Part shown: positions 40,088 through 48,691 of the stretch, piece by piece
Layout of the letters: every line of letters begins with the position of its first letter
Numbering within the stretch: the stretch's first letter is position 1
Assembly (NCBI GenBank): GCA_905221605.1
Contig: CAJNDS010000002.1
Coordinates: 1,181,881 to 1,245,880 of the forward strand
Direction: 5' to 3'
DNA: 64,000 nt
Origin: Symbiodinium natans
Lineage: Eukaryota > Sar > Dinophyceae > Suessiales > Symbiodiniaceae
The notes under the pieces: model-generated
Database searches by the model: none
Told to the model about the DNA's origin: nothing
The model's input: only the letters and a program-made list of their open reading frames with translations
Translations under genes and position numbers: made by a program

Positions 40088-40230
40088 CCTAAACCCTAAA
40101 CCCGAAACCCTAAACCCTAAACCCTAAACCCTAAACCCTAAACCCGAAACCCTAAACCCTAAACCCTAAACCCTAAACCCTAAACCCTAAACCCTAAACC
40201 CGAAACCCTAAACTCTAAACCCTAAACCCA
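40088..40230 (-). repeat. Long (CCCTAAA)n array
   Basis: About 20 heptamers with three spaced CCCGAAA variants. Confidence 0.95.
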
Positions 40231-40283
40231 AAAAGAGTGACCCTGATTCTTGCTGGTCTGCTTATATTGGGTTGGGGCGTTAC

Positions 40284-40397
40284 TTGGAGGATCGGGGCAC
40301 TTAGTAAGTAGGGATATGAGTACCTGAACTCGGATATAAATAGCTATAGTTGTAGTTACCTTACTTATAACCCCACTTACTAAGCCCTCGCAACCCC
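40284..40397. mobile_element. Fold-back element FB8
   Basis: GGGGCACTTAGTAAGTAGGG left, ATAACCCCACTTACTAAGCCC right. A second copy is at 46384. Confidence 0.6.
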
Positions 40398-40426
40398 AAA
40401 AGCTCAGCACGAAGCTTCTCTAAATG

Positions 40427-40535
40427 ATGTAGGGTTTATATTTCTTGTACCGCCAAAAGGACACCCAGTATATACACTCACCAATATTGAAAAGGAACCT
40501 TATATACACTCACCAAAAACAGTAATATACACCCT
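40427..40535. mobile_element. Element FB7, free-standing copy
   Basis: TATATTTCTTGTACCGCC and two TATACACTCACCAA motifs, matching the insertion at 30983-31104. Confidence 0.55.
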
Positions 40536-40567
40536 GTTCCAAATGCTTTTTACCCATCTGTGTCCAC

Positions 40568-40640
40568 CCTTGGCATCCCTCGCCCACAGCCTCACGAACC
40601 TCTCTGAGTTCTGCCTGCAGGCGTTCCTTGACAAGCTGCT
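40568..40640 (-). CDS. Putative coiled-coil mini-exon (73 nt)
   Basis: Acceptor AAGTCTGAG| and donor CCAAGG|GTGGAC. Reads QLVKERLQAELREVREAVGE, a textbook-looking charged helix. An FB1 element starts about 47 bases upstream on the transcript. The right flank lacks a heptamer array. Confidence 0.55.
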
Positions 40641-40687
40641 CTCAGACTTTCCACTACACTTCGTTGCCTTTGCCCGTGGCTTCCCCT

Positions 40688-40800
40688 AAGGGTCCATGTA
40701 CCTATATAGTATATACTTGGGCCTTAAAGGGGTTCCCATATACTTGGGCCTTAAAAGGGTTCCCATATAGTAGCTTTAAGGCCCAAGTATATACTATACG
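40688..40800 (+). mobile_element. Fold-back element FB1, truncated with internal duplication
   Basis: TATACTTGGGCCTTAAAGG and GGTTCCCATA are repeated in tandem, and the right arm stops at ATACTATACG without the outer TACATGGACCC. Confidence 0.75.
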
Positions 40801-41028
40801 TGGGCCTCTGCAGCTGGCACACCTGTGCCTGGGTGCCGAGCAGGAGCCCAAAAGCCCAAGAGGAACCACAATTTGGGAGCATGGAAGAGGTTCGGGCTTA
40901 GGGTTAGGGGCTTTTTCTGGTTTAGGGTCGATTCCTAACCACCCTAACCGCGTAAACCCCAACCGGGAAACCCCAAACCCTAAACTCTGAAAATGTTGTG
41001 AGGCTGCCTTCTGCAAGGTCGAGCTTAC

Positions 41029-41075
41029 CGTCCGCAGCGCAGTCACGTCCGCGACGCGGTCAACCTTCTCCTGCG
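41029..41075 (-). CDS. Putative mini-exon with consensus donor
   Basis: Acceptor ACACCTCAAG| and donor GGACG|GTAAGC bound 47 nt reading AQEKVDRVADVTALRT. GTAAGC is one of the strongest donors in the window. A TTTAGGG-type region follows on the right. Confidence 0.5.
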
Positions 41076-41099
41076 CTTGAGGTGTCAACCATAGGGTTG

Positions 41100-41830
41100 A
41101 GGGCTTGGGGTACGCGTTGAGGGTTTGTAGGGTTTAGGGTTTGTGGGGCTTAGGGTTTGTGGGGTTAGGGTCTAGGGTTTAGGGCTTCGGGTTTCGGGTT
41201 TAGGTTTAGGGTTTAGGGCATGAGCTTAGGGTTTTGTAAGGTTCAGGGTTTAGGGTTCAGGGTGTAGGCTCTAGGGAATGAGTTTAGGGGTGTTGTAGGG
41301 GTTAGGGTGGAGAGCTTAGGGCACGAGTGGGTTTAGGGTTTTGTATGGTCCAGGGTTGAGGGTATGAGTTGGTTTAGGATCCTGTGGGGTTTAGAGTTTA
41401 GGGTTTAGGGTTTAGGGTTTAGGGCATCAGTCGGCTAAGGGTTTTGAAAATATAGGGTTTAGGGTTCAGGGTTTTGTAGGACCGGTTTAGGGAATAGGGT
41501 TCGGGGTCTAGGACATGGGTTGGTTTAGGTTTTAGGGTTTAGGGTTCACGGTTTCGATGAGTTGGTTTAGGGCTTTGTAGGGTTTAGGGTTTAGGGCATG
41601 TGTTGGTTTAGGCTGTTGTAGGGTTTAGGGTTTAGAATTCAAGCTTTTAGGGGATTGAGTTTAGGGTTTTGTAGGGTTTAAGGTATGTGTGTAGGGGTTG
41701 TAGGTTTCGGGGTTAGGGTATGAGCTTGGGTTTGTAGGGTAGGGTTTAGGGTATAAGTTTAGAAGTTGCAAGGTGTCAGGTTTGGGGGATGAGTTGGGGG
41801 CTGGTAGGGTGCAGCGTCGGGTTTATAGCA
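41100..41830 (+). repeat. Degenerate TTTAGGG region with higher-order repeat
   Basis: Units of about 60-70 bp with TTTTGTAGGG, TTTAGGGTTTAGGG and GGCATGAGTTGGTTTAGG recur about nine times. A diverged higher-order repeat built from heptamers. Confidence 0.8.
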
Positions 41831-41882
41831 CCCCGATTATAATCCCTATGAAGGGCTGCCTGCTAGTAGAAGGGGGAACATC
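41828..41882 (+). mobile_element. FB4 partial copy
   Basis: CCCCGATTATAATCCCTAT and GCTAGTAGAAGGGGGAACAT match 57612-57672 and 8628-8712. Confidence 0.55.
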
Positions 41883-41917
41883 CCAAGGTTTAGGGCTTCT
41901 GCAAGGGCCCTAGGCGC

Positions 41918-42095
41918 CAACCCTAAACCCTAAACCCTAAACCCTAAACCCTAAACCCTAACCCTAAACCCTAAACCCTAAACCCTAAACCCTAAACCCT
42001 AAAGCCTAAAGCCTAAACCCTAAACCCTAAACCCTAAACCCTAAACCCTAAACCCTAAACTCTAAACTCTAAACCCTAAACCCTAAACCCTAAAC
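41918..42095 (-). repeat. Long (CCCTAAA)n array
   Basis: About 25 units with CCCTAA, GCCTAAA and CTCTAAA variants. It ends at the donor of the exon candidate at 42096. Confidence 0.95.
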
Positions 42096-42152
42096 CTCCC
42101 CAAAAAAGCCCCCGGCCTGCTCCAAGGTGAGTTGGAAAGCTTCCTTCATGGC
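42096..42152 (-). CDS. Putative mini-exon (57 nt, 19 codons)
   Basis: Acceptor GCCACCCTCAG| and donor GGGGAG|GTTTAGG. Reads AMKEAFQLTLEQAGGFFGE. Length divisible by three, both borders good, the donor GT opens the telomere-like array. Confidence 0.55.
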
Positions 42153-42613
42153 CTGAGGGTGGCACAATCAAGCCTTCGGACTGAAAGGGTTTAGGGTTTA
42201 TGGTTTAGGGTTTAAGGCTCGGAAACACGCAGCCATTCCCCAAACCCGCGAAATACGAAAACAAGCGTAGGCCACCCAAAAACGAAACTCTAAACAGACT
42301 CCAACTCCTCAAACCCCTCAGTGGTAAACCCTAAACCCTAAAGAGCCCCCTGAACTCCCCTACACTCGCCCCTCCCCCCAGCCAAATCTCCCTTAACCCC
42401 CTCCCTATGTATGGTACCTTCTCTAGAAAAGGCGGCCCCAGATATTTAGAGAACACTCGCAAACCTCCCCTACCCTAAATCCCTCAATCCCAAAACACCA
42501 AACCCAAAGCCTCATCCTCAAACCCTAAACCCTAAACCCTGAACCCTAAACCCTAAACCCTAGCCCTAAACCCTAAACCCTATAAACCCTGGCCCTAAAC
42601 GCAAAAGCCTAAC

Positions 42614-42663
42614 CTCCAGCAGCCCAGAAAGGCCTCCTCAGCGTTCGTCCGGCTCTGTGTCTC
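42614..42663 (-). CDS. Putative mini-exon (50 nt)
   Basis: Acceptor AACACAG| and donor TGGAG|GTTAGG bound 16 codons plus two bases reading ETQSRTNAEEAFLGCWR. Confidence 0.5.
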
Positions 42664-42918
42664 CTGTGTTTAAGGGTTCCTTCGAGGGGTCCAGAGGGTC
42701 TTTGTTTGGGTGCCTTAAAGGACGTTGAGGACGTTTATTGCTTGTTTGGGGTTTAGGGTTTTAGGGTTTTAGGGCTTTAGGGTTTTGGGGTTTTAGGGTA
42801 GGGTGTTGGGGTTTTAGGGTTTAGACACCCTCTGAAATCTCTTGGGGTCTTTGGGGTGCCTGATTCCTCGGGTAGGGCTCTTTGCGCGGGTTGCTTGAAG
42901 GGTTGCGGTTTGGGGCTT

Positions 42919-43075
42919 AATTAGGGCTCTTGGGGCTCTTAGGGCTTTTAGGGCTCTTAGGGCTCTTTGGGCTCTTAGGGCTCTTAGGGCTCTTAGGGCT
43001 CTTAGGGCTCTTAGGGCTCTTAGGGCTCTGAGGGCTCTGAGGGCTCTTAGGGCTCTTAGGGCTTTTAGGGCTTAG
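42919..43075 (+). repeat. (TTAGGGCTC)n nonamer array
   Basis: About 16 tandem 9-mers GGGCTCTTA, with GGGCTCTGA and GGGCTTTTA variants. A new repeat unit that looks derived from TTAGGG. Confidence 0.9.
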
Positions 43076-43197
43076 GGTTTAGGGTTTGGGGCTTTGCAGG
43101 GGTCTCTGGGGGATGTGTGGTGACTCTCTAAAAAACGTAACCTAAGGTGTTGAGGGCAGCTAACAGTAGTTGAAGGGTTCCTATATATAGGGGGATC

Positions 43198-43287
43198 TAG
43201 GGTTTAGGGTTTAGGGTTTAGGGTTTAGGGTTTAGGGTTTAGGGTTTAGGGTTTAGGGTTTAGGGTTTAGGGTTTAGGGTTTAGGGC
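43198..43287 (+). repeat. (TTTAGGG)n array
   Basis: About 13 perfect heptamers. Confidence 0.95.
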
Positions 43288-43487
43288 TACTAACCAACAG
43301 TAAGTTTGGGAACTGGAAGGTTAGACGGGCACATCATCCCTCTGCGTCGAAAGCTTGCACTTCTGAATTTCTGAACACCTCAAGTCCTAAGAGCCCCGTG
43401 CCTAAACCCTAAACCTTAAACCCTAAACCCTAAACCCTAAACCCAGACCCCAAAACCCTAAACCCTAAACCCTATTCCACCCCAAAC

Positions 43488-43540
43488 CCGTCCTTGAGAA
43501 TGCTCTCCCGAACTTCGCGAACGAGCTGGCTCAGCGTTTC
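43488..43540 (-). CDS. Putative coiled-coil mini-exon (53 nt)
   Basis: Acceptor CAGTCCGTGCCAG| and donor GACGG|GTTTGG (or a later GGG|GTGGAA). Reads ETLSQLVREVRESILKD. CCCTAAA lies on the left and TTTAGGG on the right. Confidence 0.55.
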
Positions 43541-43619
43541 CTGGCACGGACTGGGTTTAGGGTTGTTTAGGGTTTAGGGTTTAGGATTTAGGGTTTAGGG
43601 TTAAAGGTTAAAGGTGTTT

Positions 43620-43920
43620 GGGGTTGAGGGTCTGGGCTTCGGATATGGGGGAAGCAACCATCCCTTTAGGTATGGGGTAAGCAACCATCCCCTCAGAAAC
43701 CGATTCCCCTCTTACGAAGCAGAGTCTGAGGAAGACTTAGCATTTTCAAGTCGGACGTCAAGATCCTGTAAGAAACTATGAGCAACAAGGATGCAACAAA
43801 AACACGAATACTGTAGCGAACTGGCCATGGGTAAAGACGACCTTGAGCGAACACCTTGAACGTCTTAGTATGTGCGCCTCTTTACCAGTTAGAGTGGCAT
43901 CGGCGATTTGGAGACTAAAC
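43620..43920. other. Single-copy stretch, no gene seen
   Basis: About 300 bases with a small direct repeat GGGGAAGCAACCATCCC / GGGTAAGCAACCATCCC. No convincing frame. Confidence 0.4.
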
Positions 43921-44097
43921 CCTGAACCCTAACCCTAAACCCCTAAAAGGCTGAACCTTGACCCCTAAACCCCAAACCCTAGAATTCGGAGTTGCGGTGC
44001 CTTTGCCAGGCTCTTCGGATCTCGGACGACTCTTGGGACCGAGGATGCCGTACAAGGAGGTTTTCGGCTGAGGGCCGAGGGTTGCAGTTCATCAGTA

Positions 44098-44229
44098 TCC
44101 CTAAACCCTAAACCCTAAACCCTAAACCCAAACCTAAACCCTAAACCCTAAACCCTAAACCCTAAACCCTAAACCCTAAACCCTAAACCCTAAACCCTAA
44201 ACCCTAAACCCTAAACCCTAAACCCTAAC
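44098..44229 (-). repeat. Long (CCCTAAA)n array
   Basis: About 18 heptamers, nearly perfect. Confidence 0.95.
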
Positions 44230-44268
44230 TCTGGGTTCGAGGGGACGGGCTCTCGGGATGCGGCGCAC

Positions 44269-44328
44269 CTCGCCCTCGCGACGCTCCGTCATCTCCTGGC
44301 AAACGGTCTGCTTCAGCGCATCCAAGTC
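44269..44328 (-). CDS. Putative coiled-coil mini-exon (60 nt, 20 codons)
   Basis: Acceptor CTCCAGTTCAG| and donor GGCGAG|GTGCGC. Reads DLDALKQTVCQEMTERREGE. The frame stays open past this donor, so a longer exon to about 44233 is possible. Arrays on both sides are in CCCTAAA orientation. Confidence 0.6.
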
Positions 44329-45274
44329 CTGAACTGGAGGCGTCGGGCTTGGGGTTGACCCTAAACCCTAAACCCCAAACCCTAAACCCTAAACCCTAAA
44401 CCCGAATGAGCCCTCATTAACCCTGAGCCCTAAACTGTAAACCCTAAAGGGCGGCTGGTCAGGAGCTTGCAGGGTTGATATTGAGCTTTTAGGGCTTATG
44501 GGGCTTCTATATTTAGATGAGCTATTCTCCAAGTTTGAAGGTTCTCTTATATGTCCTGTATGGTACCGCACCTTAGGCAAAGGACCCCCCAAAAGGGACC
44601 CTAACTTAGAGAACTACCCTAAACCCAAAACCCAAAACCCAAAACCCTAAACCCAGTACAAGATGTAGGGTAAGGTCCCGAGCCCTGAAACTGTGCTCTG
44701 GGCTCCTGGTGCCTGTGTGTGCGAAAACTCTTCGAAACAGCTTCAGAAACTAACTTAGGGTTTAGGGTTTAGGGTTTATGGTTTAGGGTTTAGAGGTTGG
44801 CGGCAATGTCAGGGATGCCTCTAAGTGTAGATCTCAGCATCTAGGAGCCTGAAACATCTTACACTCTCAACTCACAACATCCATTATAGGTTGTATACAT
44901 ATATATATATATATGCTATCCCAGTGTAGGGACTGTGTAAGGGGCGGGGTGTTTTCCCCAAGGCTGCGATATAATAAAGTGCCATATCTGGCTGGTCCAC
45001 CCCCTTAAACCCACTGTAAGGACATGTGAAGAAGTTGATGGTGGCCGCCCCGCCCCCCCCCCCCCCCCCCCCCTCCCCGCCCTGGTCGCGCGCCCGCCAG
45101 TGGCTTTCAAGAGCGAAGATGAGGTGCTCCTTTGCTTTGGCGCCGGCTGGGACCTTTAGCCCTCGGTTCTGGCAATGTAAGGAGGCATCCGCTGAGCTCC
45201 TTCGGAGGCATAAACACGTCCAGGAATGTCACGTGCATGCTTTGCGGCTCAATCAGGATGTCTTCTTCGTGGTA

Positions 45275-45345
45275 AGGCCTAAACCCTAAACCCTAAACCC
45301 TAAGCCCTAAACCCTAAACCCTAAACCCTAAACCCTAAACCCTAA
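45275..45345 (-). repeat. (CCCTAAA)n array
   Basis: About ten heptamers. 44895-44914 holds a (TA)n tract and 45051-45073 poly-C. Confidence 0.9.
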
Positions 45346-45619
45346 TGGGATTTTGCGACGCCATTCAAACCTGGAGCGCAACCTTGCACCTCAAGTGCGT
45401 GGTGGCAGCGCTGACAGCTGCCGTCCTTCCTAAAGGCCCTCGAGACACTGCAACCCAAACCCTAAAACCCTAAACCCGAAACCCTAAACGTTAGCCCTAA
45501 ACCCTAAACCCTAAACCCTAAACCCATGAAGCTTGTTCCCTGATTATTAGGGTCCCTTTTTTCAGAGCAACTCCAAGGACGTCCCAAACGACCAGCCCCC
45601 CCAGACACAACCCCCGCAC

Positions 45620-45716
45620 CTAGAAATCCCCAAGCCCGAAAAGCCCTCCATGGCTCCTCCAACGCAGCCTTCAGGTCCTCGCGAAGGCGCCGGTACTGGA
45701 GGTCGGCAGCTTGCTG
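45620..45716 (-). CDS. Putative coiled-coil mini-exon (97 nt)
   Basis: Acceptor CTCGGGAG| and donor TTTCTAG|GTGCGG. Reads QQAADLQYRRLREDLKAALE, then EPWRAFRAWG. Strong helix signature. The acceptor edge GCTGCTCCCGAGACCTTTTG is duplicated at 45793-45812 beyond a short TTTAGGG array. Confidence 0.5.
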
Positions 45717-46039
45717 CTCCCGAGACCTTTTGGGGGGTTTAGTGTTTAGGGTTTAGGGTTTAGGGTTTGGGGTTTAGGGTTTAGGGTTTAGGGCTGCTCC
45801 CGAGACCTTTTGGGTTTACGGGGCTTCGTGGGGGTTTGGCGTTTAGGATTTAGGATTTAGGGTTTGAGGCGTTAGGGTTTTTGACCTCTGGGTTGATAGG
45901 GACTTAGGGGTGGGGGAGGAGGGGGGGGGGGGGGGATGGGGTTTAGGTGTTGATTGTTGAGGGGTTTAGGTTTAGCTCTCCTTTTCGGGTTTGGGGCGAT
46001 TTCGAGGCTCAGCGGTTGAGGCGCTTGGAGCCTCAATGT

Positions 46040-46185
46040 ACTTGGAGGTTCATGGTACTAATTAGCCAAATCATAACAGTACTTATACGACTGTGCTTAT
46101 AACCACATTAGGGCACTTAAGGGGCTTAAAAGTGGGTTCTAAGTACAGTTATAATTGGTTCATAAGCACCATGAACCTCCAAGTA
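46040..46185 (+). mobile_element. Fold-back element FB2
   Basis: ACTTGGAGGTTCATGGTACT left, GCACCATGAACCTCCAAGTA right. Long, nearly perfect arms. Confidence 0.8.
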
Positions 46186-46383
46186 GCGTTGAGAGGGTTT
46201 AGGGCCTCTAAACCGGAGCCAGAATCTCCATACCTGTGGAGCCATGCCAGTCGGCCCTATTAGGGTTTATATAGGGTTTAGGGTGTAGGCTTTATCCGCT
46301 GAGATGGCTACGGAGGAGGGTGGTTTTAGGGTCACCTTGCGGACTCATCGGCCTTTCTGTGTCTGACTGCCCATGGAGCATGG

Positions 46384-46535
46384 GGGCACTTAGTTAGTGG
46401 GGATACAAGAACCTTCATTGGGATGCTAAGTAGGCATAAGTATAGCTACCTTACTTATAGTAGGTATAAGTATGGTTACCTTACTTAGAAAAGTAGGTAT
46501 AAGTATAGTTGCCTTACTTATAACTCACGTAGTAA
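46384..46535. mobile_element. Fold-back element FB8 with internal tandem copies
   Basis: GGGGGCACTTAGTTAGTGGGG left, CACGTAGTAAGTCCCC right. AGTAGGTATAAGTATAG plus YTACCTTACTTATA repeats three times inside. Confidence 0.6.
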
Positions 46536-46552
46536 GTCCCCTGATCCTTGAG

Positions 46553-46734
46553 TTGTGGACTTGGCCACATCCCAAATCTCAGAATCGCAGGAACCCCTGT
46601 CGGACCGCGTAGCTCCAAAAAACGATCACACAGGCGATCAAAATTCAGATCTTCCAAAATTTTCCCTGGGAGGCCAGCATTTCTTGACATGCGCTTCAAG
46701 ATGACACCTCTTCGCAATAAAACGGACGAAAGAA
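46553..46734 (-). CDS. Putative exon (minus strand)
   Basis: From acceptor AACTGGCAG| the minus strand reads LRRGVILKRMSRNAGLPGKI, then LEDLNFDRLCDRFLELRG and onwards to RFGMWPSPQLKDQ, where it enters the FB8 element. It looks like a real globular-protein segment but is not recognised. A plus-strand frame opposite is also open. Confidence 0.3.
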
Positions 46735-46794
46735 CTGCCAGTTAAACAGGACCGGGTTGTGGGGTTTAAAGTTTTGGAGTTTAGGGTTTAGGGG

Positions 46795-46975
46795 TTTTCG
46801 GATCTTAAGGGTTTAAGGGTTTCAGGGTTAATGGTTAAGGGTTTAGGGGTTTAAGGGTTTAAGGGTTTAAGGGTTGAAGGGTTTAAGGGTTTAGGGGTTT
46901 AGGGGTTTAGGGGTTTAGGGTTAGGGTTTAGGGTTTAGGGTTTAGGGTTTAGGGCTAGGGTTTAGGGCTTTGTAG
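46795..46975 (+). repeat. (GGGTTTAA)n and TTTAGGG array
   Basis: Octamers GGGTTTAA, then GGGGTTTA, then heptamers, in order, so unit length changes along the block. Confidence 0.85.
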
Positions 46976-46990
46976 TCGGGAGCTGTGGAC

Positions 46991-47041
46991 GCCGGGCCTT
47001 GTGATGAGCTCATCACCCAATGCCTTGATCTTCTGAGCCAC
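46991..47041 (-). CDS. Putative mini-exon (51 nt)
   Basis: Acceptor CCCCAAG| and donor CCCGGC|GTCCAC. Reads VAQKIKALGDELITRPG. TTTAGGG-type DNA on both sides. Confidence 0.45.
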
Positions 47042-47199
47042 CTTGGGGAGATCCCCAGAGGAAGGCAGGAATAGAAAAGGGCCAATGTTTAGGGTTTAGG
47101 GTTTAGGGCTTAGGGCTTAGGGCTTAGGGTTTAGGGTTTAAGGTTTAGGATTTAGGGTTTAGGCGTTAGGCGTTTAGGGTTTAGGGTTTGGGGCACACC

Positions 47200-47700
47200 C
47201 ACACTGGCGTCCTAGGGTGGTGCATCCCCTCGAAACTGGGTTCCGGGTTTGTAGGTGTTAGGGCTTTTAGGGCGTTGAGTATTCTCAGGGTCTCGGAGGT
47301 TCCCTATGCTGGGTCTGCTGTGCTACAAGCGCGAGACGACTGAAGCCCCCTGGGGTTTTGGATTTCGGTCTCTGGGATGAAGCCTTGTGGGAAGCTTTCG
47401 AGAAACAACCGCCACGCATCCTTGATTGCCAAAGCCACAAATCCCAGAGGAGTATATAAATACAAAAATCAATAAACGTCAAAGATTTCAAATGCTCTTG
47501 ATCCTGTTTTACCTTGTTGTATATACCGAAATGCTTGATATGGTGGTCTTTCATTTCGTTGTCCCTCAAAATGCTTTCCACCTAAAGTGTTGATTGTTGA
47601 TCATTCCACCAACAAATCCAAAATAAGCTAATCCTCCTTCTTTAAAACAATTCTACAATATCACTTCTTGCTGGTGCCTAAACCATCTAGAGAAGGCATA
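47200..47700. other. AT-richer single-copy stretch
   Basis: The minus strand is open from about 47581 to 47285. It begins ESILRDNEMKDHHIKHFGIY and has a GTAAAA donor-like site after ACAACAAG. Coding status uncertain. Base composition differs from the neighbours. Confidence 0.3.
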
Positions 47701-48119
47701 AAGCATAAACCCTAAATCCTAAACCCTCGACCCTAACCCCGCCAACCTGAACCTAAGACCCCCTCCAGGCACACGTGCATCCCTGGTTGAAAGGGCTCGT
47801 GAACACTTCCAGTCTGGGCTGCGAGTAGGCATGTCACCGTAACAATTTGCGCTACTTCTTAGGGTTTAGGGTTTAGGGCTTAGGGTTTAGGGTTTAGGGT
47901 TTAGGAGCCCTCCAAGAACTCTGAAGCTTAAACCCTAGAACTTCAAACCCTCCCTGAAGGTTCATGAGTACGAATTCGGTCGGGTGGCAATGACCCTTGC
48001 TAATTTCCAGGCACATATCCCCTAAACCCTAAGCCCTGAACCCTGAACCCGAAACCCGAAACCCTAAACCCTAAACCCTAAACCCTAAACTAAAAAAACA
48101 AATCAAGTGCTGGGCCCAC

Positions 48120-48173
48120 CTCTGTCTCTGTTGCCGCGCGCTCCTTCGTCTCAGTTTCGAGGTCTGCTCGCGC
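48120..48173 (-). CDS. Putative coiled-coil mini-exon (54 nt, 18 codons)
   Basis: Acceptor CCTGTTCTCAACAG| with a good pyrimidine tract and donor ACAGAG|GTGGGC. Reads ARADLETETKERAATETE. Both borders are close to consensus. Confidence 0.6.
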
Positions 48174-48377
48174 CTGTTGAGAACAGGTTCTGGTTTAGTA
48201 GGGTTTCGCCCTAGGGTTTAGGGTTTGGGTTTGCGGTTTAGGGTTTGGGGTTTGGGGTTTAGGGTCTAGGGTATAGGGTTGCCGGGTTTCGACCTAAAGG
48301 GTTTTCCCTGACACCTAAACCCTGAACCCTAAAGCCTAAACCCTAACACCCTGAACCCGAAACCCTAAACCCTAAAC

Positions 48378-48465
48378 CCTGGAGGTTTAGGGTCTGGGGG
48401 CTGTCCCAGGCCTTCTTCATTCGGAGCTCGAGGCTCTCAAACATGGCCAAGCGAAGGCCGCGCTC
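48378..48465 (-). CDS. Putative coiled-coil mini-exon (88 nt)
   Basis: Acceptor AACTAGCCACAG| and donor CCAGG|GTTTAGG. Reads ERGLRLAMFESLELRMKKAW and onwards. An upstream stop in frame lies just before the acceptor, which supports the border. Confidence 0.5.
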
Positions 48466-48529
48466 CTGTGGCTAGTTGCCCGAGCAAGGATGGCTTTAGG
48501 GTTCAGGATGTTTTCAGGGTCTACTGCCC

Positions 48530-48690
48530 TATAAACACTATAAACACTATCAACCCTATAAACCCTATAAACACCTATAAAACCATTTGAACCCTATAAA
48601 CCCTGTAAACACCTTTAAACCCATAAACCCCTAAAATCTCTTTAAACCCTATAACCCCCCCCTATAAACCCTATAAACGCCTTCAAACCC
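48530..48690 (-). repeat. (CCCTATAAA)n-type array
   Basis: Degenerate 9-mers CCCTATAAA and CACTATAAA. They end directly at the giant fold-back. Confidence 0.8.
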
Positions 48691-48691
48691 T

